Assembly: GCA_022710725.1 (NCBI GenBank)
Contig: JAKLGK010000001.1
Coordinates: 1-64,000, forward strand
From: Verrucomicrobiota bacterium
Lineage (GTDB): Bacteria > Verrucomicrobiota > Kiritimatiellia > CAIQIC01 > JAGNIJ01
DNA length: 64,000 nucleotides
Direction of reading: 5' to 3'
Part shown: positions 41,709 through 50,766 of the stretch, one piece after another
How positions within the stretch are numbered: the first letter of the stretch is position 1
How the letters are laid out: every line of letters begins with the position of its first letter
Notes under the pieces: generated by a model
Database searches by the model: none
What the model saw: only the letters and a program-made list of their open reading frames with translations
What the model was told of the DNA's origin: nothing
Program-made: the position numbers and the translations under genes

Positions 41709-43195
41709 AAGGCGACGTTCTCGCGTGCACGATCCTGGCGCTCGCGCCGCTGGTCAGCGCGGCCGCGCTGGCGGGCCTGATCCGCTTCTCCCGCCGCGCC
41801 GACGGCCGGCGCCGAGATGCGGTCACCTGGCTGGCGCGGATCATGATCCCGGTTTTCCTGGTGTCCGCCGGACTGGCCGCCGGCGAAGCCTACTTCCGGT
41901 TTTTCCACGACGCGTCTGATTCCTACGGGCTCTCCCGCGTCGCCCGGCGCTGGTTCGAGCGGCACTGGCGGCTGAACCGCTCGGGCTTCCGCGACGACGC
42001 GGAATACACGATTCAGTGCGCTCCCGGGAGGCGCCGGATCACGTTCGTCGGCGATTCCTTCACGGCGGGCCACGGCCTGGCGAACGTCAGGGACCGTTTC
42101 GCGAACCGGCTGCCGGACGGAAGGGCATACGAGGTTCACGTCCTGGCCAAGGCCGGTTACGACACCGGCGAGATGCTGGAACTGCTGCAGGACCTGCGGG
42201 CGCAGGGCTACGGGATGGACGAGGTGGTGCTGGTGTATGTGCCCAACGACATTTCCGACATCGCGCCCGGGCACGCCCGCATGAACCGGCGGATCTTTGC
42301 CCGGCCGGCGGGATTCTGGGTAAACCACAGCCTGCTGTTCAACACGCTGTACCATCGCGGGAGGGCGAGGACGGACCCGGACGTGGCGGGGTACTACCGG
42401 TACGTGGAGAAGGCCTACTCGGGCCCAACGTGGGAGGAACAGCAGAGGCGGCTTCTGGCCCTGCGAGACCTGGCGGAAAGTCAGGGCGGCCGGTTCCGCG
42501 TCGTGACCTTCCCCTTCGTGCAGGGCCTGGGGGCCGGCAACGAGTTCCGCGCTGTTCATGCAAAGCTCGCCACCTTCTGGACGGGGCAGGGAGTTCCGCA
42601 TCTCGACCTACTGGGGGTGTTCGAGTCCGCGCCAGGCCGCCGTTGGACCGTCAATCGGTACGACGCGCATCCGAACGCCGCCGCGCATGCGCTGGCGGCG
42701 GAGGCGATAGGCGCTTTCCTTCAGACCGGCGCGCGCCCCGCCGCTCCGGCCCCATCGGCCGGCCCCGCGGGACCGCTGTTACAGCCGATCCTGACAACCA
42801 AGGAGCGGGCGCAGCGCGGCGCCGCCGAGTTAGCGCAAAGCAGGTTTGCGGAGGCTGTGGCAGACTGGCGGATCGCGCTGGCGGCGCGGCCGGATTCCGC
42901 GGAGATTCTGAACAACCTGGCGTGGATCCTGGCTACCTGCCGGGACCCGGCCTTGCGCGACGGCGCGGAAGCGATTCTCCTGGCGGAACGGGCATGCGCG
43001 CTCGCCACGCCGGACGAGGCCGGGTTCCGGGACACCCTGGCCGCCGCGTACGCCGAGGCCGGGCGGTTCGACGAGGCGATCCGCGCCGCGGAGCTGGCGC
43101 GGGACATCGCGCGCCACGCCGGCGACGAAGCGCTGGCCGCCAGGACCGAGCAACGACTGGTAGGCTACCGGCGCGGACGGCCGTGGCGGGATTGA
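41705..43195 (+). CDS. SGNH-hydrolase-like protein fused to a TPR tail
   Basis: A 496-residue protein: TM1 (~5-25), TM2 (~44-62), then an SGNH/GDSL-type esterase domain with FVGDSFTAGHG (nucleophile Ser118), VHVLAKAGYDTGEM (Gly block), VLVYVPNDISD (Asn block) and YDAHPNAAAH (Asp/His, ~319). After a Pro/Ala linker (~345-365) comes a TPR-like tail ending RRGRPWRD, the same tail as the GT-C-like neighbours. It is membrane-anchored with the active site probably outside the cytoplasm, where it may add or remove acyl groups on the glycan. The 4-bp overlap with B1 indicates joint translation. Confidence 0.8.
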   Translation: MKGDVLACTILALAPLVSAAALAGLIRFSRRADGRRRDAVTWLARIMIPVFLVSAGLAAGEAYFRFFHDASDSYGLSRVARRWFERHWRLNRSGFRDDAEYTIQCAPGRRRITFVGDSFTAGHGLANVRDRFANRLPDGRAYEVHVLAKAGYDTGEMLELLQDLRAQGYGMDEVVLVYVPNDISDIAPGHARMNRRIFARPAGFWVNHSLLFNTLYHRGRARTDPDVAGYYRYVEKAYSGPTWEEQQRRLLALRDLAESQGGRFRVVTFPFVQGLGAGNEFRAVHAKLATFWTGQGVPHLDLLGVFESAPGRRWTVNRYDAHPNAAAHALAAEAIGAFLQTGARPAAPAPSAGPAGPLLQPILTTKERAQRGAAELAQSRFAEAVADWRIALAARPDSAEILNNLAWILATCRDPALRDGAEAILLAERACALATPDEAGFRDTLAAAYAEAGRFDEAIRAAELARDIARHAGDEALAARTEQRLVGYRRGRPWRD

Positions 43196-43228
43196 CCGCG
43201 CACACGCTCCGGATGCCGCCTCTTTTGT

Positions 43229-43275
43229 TTTCCAATCATTGGAAATTTCGACTACTTTTTCCCCATGTTTGGAAA
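43229..43275. promoter_or_regulatory. TTTCCAAT-C-ATTGGAAA palindrome before B2
   Basis: A perfect 8-bp inverted repeat (43229-43236 / 43238-43245) lies 20 bp upstream of B2. The start itself is again set in TTTTTCCCC-ATG-TTTGGAAAC (43256-43273), an imperfect version of the same motif, parallel to B1. Confidence 0.5.
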
Positions 43276-45352
43276 CCCGACAGCCTCGCGGCGGGCGCCC
43301 GCCATGTTGGCCCTGCTGCTGGCGCTGCTGACGTTCGCGCTCTTCCGGCCCGCGGCACGCTACGGCTACGTCAAGCTGGACGACGACCAGTACGTCGCGA
43401 GCAACCTCCGCGTGACCACGGGCCTGACGGCGGACAACGTCCGGTGGGCCTTTCACACGGTCTACGAGGACTGGTGGCTCCCCCTGCTCTGGATGTCGTT
43501 CATGGCGGACAGCGAGGTCTACGGTCCCGTGCCCGCCGGGTACCACACCACCAACATCCTGCTCCACGCGCTCAACGCGGGGCTGTTGTGCTGGATCCTG
43601 TTCCGGCTCACGGGATCCCGCTGGCGAAGTTTCTTCTGCGCCGCCCTGTTCGCCGTGCACCCGCTGCGCGTGGAATCGGTGGCCTGGATCACCGCGCGCA
43701 AGGACGTGCTGAGCGGGCTCTTCTTCCTGCTCGGCCTGCTGGCCTACGTTCGATACGTCGAGCGGCCGGGCGCGGCGCGATTCGCCGTCCTCGCGGCGCT
43801 GATGCTGATGGGGCTCCTGTCGAAGGCCATCGTGCTGGTCCTGCCCTTCGTCCTGCTGCTGCTGGACTACTGGCCGCTGCGGCGGGCCGGCGACCCGCGG
43901 GATCCCGCCGGGCTGAAAACCTGGCGCGGGCTCCTCGCGGAAAAAATTCCGCTGTTCCTGCTGGCCGGCGTGTTCATCCTGATCAACCTGGGCACGCACG
44001 TCGCGGGCCGCGGGGCCGATTCGAACCTGTCCGCGGCGACGCGGCTCGGCCTGATCCCGCCCAATTACTGGGCGTATCTCGCCAAGATCTGCTGGCCGGT
44101 CCGGCTCGTTCTTTTCTATCCCGAGCATGACGTCGTGCGCTGGCCGGTCACCCTGGCCGCCCTGGCGGGCCTGCTCGGCGTCACACTCCTGCTGCTGCGG
44201 TGCCGCAAGGCCGCGCCGCACCTGGCCGTGGGCTGGCTCTGGTTCCTCGTCGCGCTGTTTCCCGTGATCCGCGGCGTGCGGCTCGGGCTGGCGGCGTACG
44301 CGGACCGGTTCGCCTACCTGCCGTCCATCGGGCTGGGCCTGGCTCTCGTCTGGGGAGTCGCGGCCCTCGCGGAACGGCGTCGATCGCTCGCCGCGGCCGC
44401 CGCGCTGGCGGGCCTGCTGCTGCTCGGCGCCGGCGCATGGAAAACCCGCGCGCAACTTCCGTTATGGGCGGACTCGTTCACCATGTTCGGCCGCCTGGTC
44501 CGGCTCGAGCCGGATTGCGACCTGGCGAACAACAGTTTCGGCAAGGCGCTGATGGAGCGGGGGCCATTGGCCGAGGCGCTGCCGTACTTCAAGAAGGCCG
44601 CGGCGCTCAACCCGGCGGGATCCCGCGGCGTGGTCAACTATGCCGACGCCCTGATCCGGCTCGGGCGCGACGACGAGGCCATCGCCTGGCTGCAGGACGC
44701 CCGCGCGAAGGGGTATCCCGAGGTGACCGAACTGGACGTCCTGCTCGGCTTCGCGTACCTGAACACCGGCCGCGCGGAGGAGGCCGTGCCGCGCCTCCAG
44801 CGGGTCTCGCGGAACCGGCCCGAGCAGTTCGGCTGGCGCATCGAACTCGTCCGGGCCTTGTACGAGGCCGGCCGGCCCGACGAGGCCGCCGCGGAGATCC
44901 GCCGCCTCCAGGCCGCGGGGCTTTCTTCCATCCGCGATTTCGACAGCCTGGCCCCCCACTATGCCGACGTGTGGCGCGCGGGGGAGAAGCTCCACGCGTG
45001 GCGTTTCTTCCAGAACGCGCTGAAGCGGCGTCCCGGCGACGTCGCGACGCTGAACCTGGCGGCGTGGCTGCTCGCGACGGATGACGCCCCGCCCGCCCCG
45101 CCGGAGGAAGCGGTCGGGCTGGCGCAGCGGGCGGTGGAGTTGAGCGGCGGGCCGGATCCCGTGCTGCTCGACACCCTGGCCGCCGCGCTCGCGGCGGCGG
45201 GGCGCTACGACGAGGCCGAGCGCGCGGCCGGCGAGGCCCTGGGACTCGCCCAGGCGCGCGGGATGAGCGGCCTGGTCCTGCGCATCGGGCCGCGGCGCGC
45301 CCTGTACGCAGAAGGAAAAGCCTGGAGGGAACCCCCGGCGGACGGATTGTAA
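43265..45352 (+). CDS. type B GT-C-like membrane protein with TPR tail (copy B2)
   Basis: A 695-residue paralog of B1 and B3. YGYVKLDDDQYVASNLRVTT (Asp39-41), VRWAFHTVYEDWWLPLLWMS, VHPLRVESVAWITARKDVLS and GLLSKAIVLVLPFVLLLLDY mark the membrane part; GLAAYADRFAYLPSIGLGLA precedes the TPR region, which starts LANNSFGKALMERGPLAEAL (~420). The tail ends YAEGKAWREPPADGL. The region 500-600 is less regular than in other copies (TELDVLLGFAYLNTGRAEEA). Its 'ITARKDVLSGLF' segment is nearer to B3 than to B1. The next gene, a methyltransferase, starts 11 bp later with its own GGAG. Confidence 0.8.
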   Translation: MFGNPTASRRAPAMLALLLALLTFALFRPAARYGYVKLDDDQYVASNLRVTTGLTADNVRWAFHTVYEDWWLPLLWMSFMADSEVYGPVPAGYHTTNILLHALNAGLLCWILFRLTGSRWRSFFCAALFAVHPLRVESVAWITARKDVLSGLFFLLGLLAYVRYVERPGAARFAVLAALMLMGLLSKAIVLVLPFVLLLLDYWPLRRAGDPRDPAGLKTWRGLLAEKIPLFLLAGVFILINLGTHVAGRGADSNLSAATRLGLIPPNYWAYLAKICWPVRLVLFYPEHDVVRWPVTLAALAGLLGVTLLLLRCRKAAPHLAVGWLWFLVALFPVIRGVRLGLAAYADRFAYLPSIGLGLALVWGVAALAERRRSLAAAAALAGLLLLGAGAWKTRAQLPLWADSFTMFGRLVRLEPDCDLANNSFGKALMERGPLAEALPYFKKAAALNPAGSRGVVNYADALIRLGRDDEAIAWLQDARAKGYPEVTELDVLLGFAYLNTGRAEEAVPRLQRVSRNRPEQFGWRIELVRALYEAGRPDEAAAEIRRLQAAGLSSIRDFDSLAPHYADVWRAGEKLHAWRFFQNALKRRPGDVATLNLAAWLLATDDAPPAPPEEAVGLAQRAVELSGGPDPVLLDTLAAALAAAGRYDEAERAAGEALGLAQARGMSGLVLRIGPRRALYAEGKAWREPPADGL

Positions 45353-45363
45353 AGGAGCGCGGC

Positions 45364-46302
45364 ATGCCACAGGAACTTAAAATCGTCGAGGGCGGTTGCC
45401 CGCTGTGCGGGAGCCGGAACGGCGAACTCCGGCTCGCGGGCCTGCGGGACGTGGAGAACCGGGTGCCCGGCGAGTACGCCATTTCGCGGTGCCGGGATTG
45501 CCAGCTGCACTACCTCTCCACGCGACCCGACGAGGCCTCGCTTCCCGGCTGTTACGACACCAACTACCACGTCCGCTTCGACCGGGCGGTGAGCCCCCTG
45601 ATGCGCGGCCTGTTCAACGCCCGGTACGCCCTGCGCATGCGCCGGCTGCTCCGGCACCAAGGCGGGCGCCCGCTCACGTCCCTCCTCGAGATCGGCTGCG
45701 GCGACGGGAACCTCCTGGCCTACCTGGAAAAAGCGTTCCCGGCCCCGGTGGAACTCGTGGGCGTCGAACTCGACGCGCGCCACATCCGCCTGCCCGAGGG
45801 CAGCCGCATTCGCCTGCACGAGGCCGATTTCGACCAGCTCGACCTGGGCCGGCAGTTCGACGTGGTGGTCATGTACCACGTCCTGGAGCACCTGGTGCGC
45901 CCGGTGGAAACGCTGCGGCGCATCCGCTCGCTGCTGAAACCGGGCGGGCTCCTGCTGTTCCAGGTGCCCAACTGGAATACCTGCTGGAGGAGCCTTTTTC
46001 CCCGGCACTGGAACGGCCTCCAGATCCCGCGCCACCAGTTCTTCCTGGACCCGCCGCGGCTGGCCGACCTGTGCGCCCGGGGCGGGTTCCGCCTTGAGGC
46101 CATGTCGGGCCTGATGGATCCCGGCGACTTCGCGGTGTCGGTTTGCAACTGGATCACCGAGCGCCTCCATCTCAAGACCCTGCCCCGCCGCGCATGGTTC
46201 TACCTGCCGGCGGTGATCCTGGGCGCGGGCCTGGTGGCGATGACCAACCTGGTCACCGGCCAGTCCGGCGAAATGGAGGCCATCGCGCGGCCCGCGGGGT
46301 AG
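45364..46302 (+). CDS. class I SAM-dependent methyltransferase with N-terminal zinc ribbon
   Basis: A 312-residue protein. An N-terminal Cys4 ribbon (GGCPLCGSRN ... SRCRDCQLHYLS) precedes a Rossmann methyltransferase with motif I LLEIGCGDGNLLAYL (~100-114), VELVGVELDARHI and the post-I segment FDVVVMYHVLEHLVRPVETL (~162-181), then GGLLLFQVPNWN. This layout is frequent among methyltransferases of polysaccharide loci, acting on sugars or lipid-linked intermediates. A hydrophobic stretch near the C-terminus (FYLPAVILGAGLVAMTNLV) may touch the membrane. GGAG lies directly before its start, 11 bp after B2. Confidence 0.87.
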   Translation: MPQELKIVEGGCPLCGSRNGELRLAGLRDVENRVPGEYAISRCRDCQLHYLSTRPDEASLPGCYDTNYHVRFDRAVSPLMRGLFNARYALRMRRLLRHQGGRPLTSLLEIGCGDGNLLAYLEKAFPAPVELVGVELDARHIRLPEGSRIRLHEADFDQLDLGRQFDVVVMYHVLEHLVRPVETLRRIRSLLKPGGLLLFQVPNWNTCWRSLFPRHWNGLQIPRHQFFLDPPRLADLCARGGFRLEAMSGLMDPGDFAVSVCNWITERLHLKTLPRRAWFYLPAVILGAGLVAMTNLVTGQSGEMEAIARPAG

Positions 46303-46351
46303 GACGCTGCCGCGTTGCCGTGGGTTCCGCGCCGATGTATCATGGTCCGCG

Positions 46352-48526
46352 ATGAAAAACGCGGCGGTCCGTTGGATCCACGTCCCCCTGCTGGCGCTGG
46401 CCGTGTTCCTCGTCTACGGCCGGACGCTCGACGCCCCGTTCCTGCTGGACGACAACTACAGCATCGTCGGTAATCCCGCCCTCCGCCGGCTGTGGCCGCT
46501 GACGGCGGCGCTGAATCCCCCGCCGGTGAACATGACCTTCTGCACGCGGCCCTTCATCCACCTGACCATGTGCGCGGATTATGCCCGAAGCGGGCTGGCG
46601 CCGCTCGGCTACCACCGGACCAACCTGCTGTTCCACCTGGCGGCCTCGCTGGCGCTGTTCGGCCTCGCGCGCCGCACGCTCGCGCGGGCCGGCGTCGAGG
46701 AAAAGGCCTCGCGGGCGCTGGGCCTGGCCATCGCGCTGCTCTGGGCCGTGCACCCGTTGAACACGACGGCGGTGAATTACCTGTCCCAGCGCGGCGAGCT
46801 GGGCGTCGGACTGTTCCTGTTCCTGACCCTGTACGGCCTCAACCGCGCGACGGAGCGCCGGTCGCCCGGCCCGGCCGGGAGCGCGCGGGCCGCGGGCTGG
46901 CTCGCCGCAGCGGTGTTCTTCTGCCTCCTGGGCATGGGCAGCAAGGAGAACATGGCCGCGGCGCCCTTCCTGGCGATGGCTTACGACCGGATCTTCCTGG
47001 GCGCGTCGTGGAGGGAGGTGTTCCGCCGGCGCGGCTTTTTCCACCTGGCCCTCCTGCTGACCCTGCTCTGGCCGGTCGCCCGCATCCTCGTCTACACGCC
47101 GCATGTCCCGAAGACGGGCTTCGACACGGACATCTACTGGCGCTATCCCCTGACCCAGGCCTGGGGCCTGGCGCGGATGCTGCGGCTGGCAGCCTGGCCC
47201 CATCCTCTGATTTTCGACTATGGCAACCAGCTTGTGAACCACGCGGGCCAGGTCTGGATCCCGCTGCTCTTCATGGCCGCGCTCGCGGGGCTCACGGCAT
47301 GGGCCCTGTTCCGCCATCCGAAACTGGCCTTCCCCGCCCTGTGCTTCTTCGCCCTGCTGGCCCCCTCCTCCAGCTTCTTCCCCGTCACGGGCCAGCCGAT
47401 CGCGGAGCACCGCTTGTACGCGGCGCTCGCCGGCCCGCTGGCGCTGGCCGCGCTGGGCGTGTGGCGGCTGACGGGCCGGCGGGCCGGGCTCTTCCTGCCG
47501 GTCGCCGGGACATGGGTGGTCGCCCTGGGTATCGCGGCGGGCTGCCGCAACAGCCTGTACACGAACCGGGTCGTGCTGTGGTCCGACACCGTCGCCAAGC
47601 GGCCGGCCAGCGAACGCGCCTGGAACAGCCTCGGGCAGGCGTTCAACGACGAAGGACGCCATGAGGAGGCGCTGAAGGCCTACGAGCGGGCTCTCGCGCT
47701 GGAACCGACCTCGCTCGTCCACGTGAACGCGGGGATCACGCTGAACTCGCTGGGCCGCAGCGAGGAAGCCCTGCGCCAGTACCGCGAGGCGCTGCGCCTG
47801 GATCCCTCCAACGCGGACGCGGAGAACCGGCTGGGCATCGCCCTGGCCTCGCTCGGCCGGCAGGAGGAGGCCGTCGAGGCCCAGCGGCGCGCCCTGGCCC
47901 TGCGGCCCGACCATGCCCTGGCCCACCTGTACCTCGCGGAGAGCCTCGCGGCCCTGGGGCGCCTGGACGAGGCCCTGCCCCATTACCGCGAGGCGATCCG
48001 GATCAACCCGACCCTCCTGGAGCCGCACCGCGGCCTGGCCGTCGCGCTGCTCGCGCAGGGGCGAACGAAGGAGGCCCGCTCCGCGTTGCTCGACGGCGCG
48101 CGGCTCTGCGGGGCGCCGGCCCAGGCGTATTTCGATTTCTCCTGCGCGCTGATCGACAAGGGCTTCGCCGAGGAGGGGCTGGACATGGCCCGGCGCCACC
48201 TGAACCTGGAGCCATGGCATGCCGTTTCGCTGAACAACGCGGCCTGGATTCTGGCCACGTCCACCAACGCGGCGCTGCGCGACGGCGAGGAAGCGGTGCA
48301 ACTCGCCCGGCGCGCCGTGGACCGCTCCGGGAAGACCGTCCCGGCCATCTGGGCCACGCTGGCGGCCGCCCAGGCCGAGGCCGGGCAGTTCCAGGACGCC
48401 GTCGCCTCCGCGAAACAGGCCTTGGAACTGGCCCGGGAACAGGGCGCGACCAACCTGGCCGCCCCGTACGAAGCCCGCCTGGATATCTATAGGAAGGGAC
48501 AGCCGTGGCGAGACAACGGGAACTGA
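46352..48526 (+). CDS. type A GT-C-like membrane protein with TPR tail (copy A2)
   Basis: A 724-residue protein, first of four consecutive type A copies. Loop 1: FLLDDNYSIVGNPALRRLWP (Asp33-34), then NPPPVNMTFCTRPFIHLTMC. Membrane markers: WAVHPLNTTAVNYLSQRGEL, LLGMGSKENMAAAPFLAMAY, WRYPLTQAWGLARMLRLAAW and PSSSFFPVTGQPIAEHRLY (~340-358). Five to six TPRs from ~400 (LWSDTVAKRPASERAWNSLG onward) and the LNNAAWILATSTNAALRDGE tail, ending RKGQPWRDNGN. A2 has Gly for Glu in the otherwise constant IVENPA. The coding end overlaps A3 by 22 bp. Confidence 0.82.
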   Translation: MKNAAVRWIHVPLLALAVFLVYGRTLDAPFLLDDNYSIVGNPALRRLWPLTAALNPPPVNMTFCTRPFIHLTMCADYARSGLAPLGYHRTNLLFHLAASLALFGLARRTLARAGVEEKASRALGLAIALLWAVHPLNTTAVNYLSQRGELGVGLFLFLTLYGLNRATERRSPGPAGSARAAGWLAAAVFFCLLGMGSKENMAAAPFLAMAYDRIFLGASWREVFRRRGFFHLALLLTLLWPVARILVYTPHVPKTGFDTDIYWRYPLTQAWGLARMLRLAAWPHPLIFDYGNQLVNHAGQVWIPLLFMAALAGLTAWALFRHPKLAFPALCFFALLAPSSSFFPVTGQPIAEHRLYAALAGPLALAALGVWRLTGRRAGLFLPVAGTWVVALGIAAGCRNSLYTNRVVLWSDTVAKRPASERAWNSLGQAFNDEGRHEEALKAYERALALEPTSLVHVNAGITLNSLGRSEEALRQYREALRLDPSNADAENRLGIALASLGRQEEAVEAQRRALALRPDHALAHLYLAESLAALGRLDEALPHYREAIRINPTLLEPHRGLAVALLAQGRTKEARSALLDGARLCGAPAQAYFDFSCALIDKGFAEEGLDMARRHLNLEPWHAVSLNNAAWILATSTNAALRDGEEAVQLARRAVDRSGKTVPAIWATLAAAQAEAGQFQDAVASAKQALELAREQGATNLAAPYEARLDIYRKGQPWRDNGN

Positions 48527-50739
48527 AGCAGAAGGCCTCGCCGCGCGCGCCGGCGCCAGCGGCGCGGAAATGGATGCCACCCGCCTGGATGGCCGCGCTG
48601 GCGCTCGGCCTGGCCGTCGCGGCCGTCTACCGCGGCACGCTGAACGTCTCCTTCCTCATGGATGACGGCTACAACATCGTCGAGAACCCGGCCATCCGGC
48701 GGCTGTGGCCGCCGTCCGCCGTCCTGAATCCGCCGACCGTGGAAATGACGTTCTACTCGAGGCCGTTCATCAACCTGACCATGTGCGTGGACTATGCGCT
48801 CTCGGGCCTGGATCCTCGCGGGTATCACCGGACCAACCTCCTGTTCCACCTGGCCGCCGTGTTGGCGCTGTTCGGCCTCGTGCGCCGCGCGCTCCGGCGC
48901 GCCGGGGTCGAGGAACCCGCCGCGCGGGGGCTGGGATTCGCCGCCGCGCTGCTCTGGGCCGTGCACCCGCTGACGACGGCCGCGGTGAACTATCTTTCCC
49001 AGCGCGGGGAACTGGGCGTCGGGCTCTTCCTGTTCCTGCTGCTGTACGGCCTGGACCGGGCCGCGGGCGATCCGGCGGATCCGACAGCCCCGTCGCCGCG
49101 GGTCGCCCGGGCCTGGCTGGCCGCGGCCGTCTTCTCCTGCCTGCTCGGCATGGGGAGCAAGGAATCCATGGCCGCGGCGCCCCTGCTGGCCATGACCTAT
49201 GACCGGATCTTCCTGGCCACGTCGTGGAAGGAAATGTTCCGCCGGCGCGGGCTCTTCTACCTCGCCCTCGCGCTGACCCTGCTCTGGCCGATCTCCCGGC
49301 ATTTCCCCGTTTCGTCGCACATCCCCAAGGGCGGGTTCACGCCGGACACGTTCTGGCGTTATCCCCTGACCCAGGCGTGGGGCCTGGCCCGCCTGCTGGG
49401 GCTGTCCGTCTGGCCCGCGGCGCTGGTCTTTGATTATGGCGAGGGCCTGGTGCGCGGGCCGGCCGAGGTCTGGCCGCAACTGCTGCTCATTTTCGCCCTG
49501 CTCGCGCTGACGGGCTGGGCGTTGCGTCGCCACCCGCGCGCCGGGTTCGCGGCCCTGTGTTTCTGGGCCCTCCTGGCGCCCTCGTCCAGCTTCTTCCCCG
49601 TCACGGGGCAGCCGGTTGCCGAACACCGGATGTATGCTCCGCTGGCGGCGCTGGTCGCGCTGGCGGCGACCGGGCTGTGGAGGCTCGCGCGCCGGCATGA
49701 ACGCGGGCGCCTGTTTGCGGTGGCCGTCCTCGTGCTGGCCCTCGCGCTCGGCGCGGCCGGCTATCGACGCACCGCGCTGCACGCGTCCCGCGTGGCCCTT
49801 TGGCAGGACACCGTCGCCAAGCGGCCCGGCAGCGAGCGCGGATGGAACAGCCTGGGCCAGGCCCTGCAGGACGAGCGCCGTTTCGGCGACGCCCTGGCCG
49901 CCTACGAGAAGGCCATCGCGATCAAGCCCACGGCCCTGGGTTACGTGAATGCCGGGGTCGCCCTCCACTCGATGGGCCGCTACGAGGACGCCGCCCGGTA
50001 CGCCCGCCAAGCGCTGGAACTGGATCCGTCCTCCGAGCTGGCCGAAAGCCGCCTGGGCATCGCCCTCGCCTCGCTCGGCCGGCACGAAGAGGCCATCGCC
50101 GCCGAGCGGCGCGCGCTCGAGCTCAAGCCCGACTCGGCCATCGCCCATCTCTACCTGGCCAAAAGCCTGGCCGGACTTCAGCGCTACGACGAGGCGCTGC
50201 CGCACTACCGCGAGGCGATCCGCTTCCAGCCGGACCAGCTCGAACCGTACGCGGGATTGGCGGTGGCCTTGTTCCGCGCCGGCCGCCCGGGCGAGGCGCG
50301 CCAGGTCATGCGCGACGTCGTGCGCGCCAGCCGCGTCCCCGGCCTGGTCTATTTCGAGCTCTCCAGGCGGCTGATCGAGGAGGGTCTGGAAGGCGACGGG
50401 CTCGAGATGGCCCGCCGGCACCTGGACCTGGAACCGGGCCACATCGGCTCCCTGAACAACGCGGCATGGCTCCTCGCCACCTCCACCAACGCCGCCCTGC
50501 GGAACGGCGCGGAGGCCGTGCGGTTCGCGCGGCGCGCCGTCGAGCAATCCGCGCAGCCCCACCCGGCGCTCCTGGCCACGCTCGCCGCGGCCCAGGCCGA
50601 GGCCGGGCAGTTTCCGGAGGCCGTCGCGACCACCGGGCGCGCCCTGGACCTGGCGCGGGAACGGGGCGACACCAACCTGGCGGCCCGCTGCCGGCTCCGC
50701 CTCGACGCCTACCGGAACGGCCGGCCCTGGAGGGAATGA
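48505..50739 (+). CDS. type A GT-C-like membrane protein with TPR tail (copy A3)
   Basis: A 744-residue paralog; GTG start at 48505 with AGGAAGG upstream, inside the end of A2, so the two are translationally coupled. It has a longer, Lys/Arg-rich cytoplasmic N-terminus (~25 residues) than A2, A4 and A5. Loop 1 is FLMDDGYNIVENPAIRRLWP (Asp53-54); later VNYLSQRGELGVGLFLFLLL, LLGMGSKESMAAAPLLAMTY and FFPVTGQPVAEHRMYAPLAA. The TPR part (AWNSLGQ-like GWNSLGQALQDERRFGDALA onward) is the regular six-repeat form and the tail ends YRNGRPWRE. Confidence 0.82.
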   Translation: MARQRELKQKASPRAPAPAARKWMPPAWMAALALGLAVAAVYRGTLNVSFLMDDGYNIVENPAIRRLWPPSAVLNPPTVEMTFYSRPFINLTMCVDYALSGLDPRGYHRTNLLFHLAAVLALFGLVRRALRRAGVEEPAARGLGFAAALLWAVHPLTTAAVNYLSQRGELGVGLFLFLLLYGLDRAAGDPADPTAPSPRVARAWLAAAVFSCLLGMGSKESMAAAPLLAMTYDRIFLATSWKEMFRRRGLFYLALALTLLWPISRHFPVSSHIPKGGFTPDTFWRYPLTQAWGLARLLGLSVWPAALVFDYGEGLVRGPAEVWPQLLLIFALLALTGWALRRHPRAGFAALCFWALLAPSSSFFPVTGQPVAEHRMYAPLAALVALAATGLWRLARRHERGRLFAVAVLVLALALGAAGYRRTALHASRVALWQDTVAKRPGSERGWNSLGQALQDERRFGDALAAYEKAIAIKPTALGYVNAGVALHSMGRYEDAARYARQALELDPSSELAESRLGIALASLGRHEEAIAAERRALELKPDSAIAHLYLAKSLAGLQRYDEALPHYREAIRFQPDQLEPYAGLAVALFRAGRPGEARQVMRDVVRASRVPGLVYFELSRRLIEEGLEGDGLEMARRHLDLEPGHIGSLNNAAWLLATSTNAALRNGAEAVRFARRAVEQSAQPHPALLATLAAAQAEAGQFPEAVATTGRALDLARERGDTNLAARCRLRLDAYRNGRPWRE

Positions 50740-50766
50740 CGAAGCCTGCGCGCCGCGAGCCCTGCC

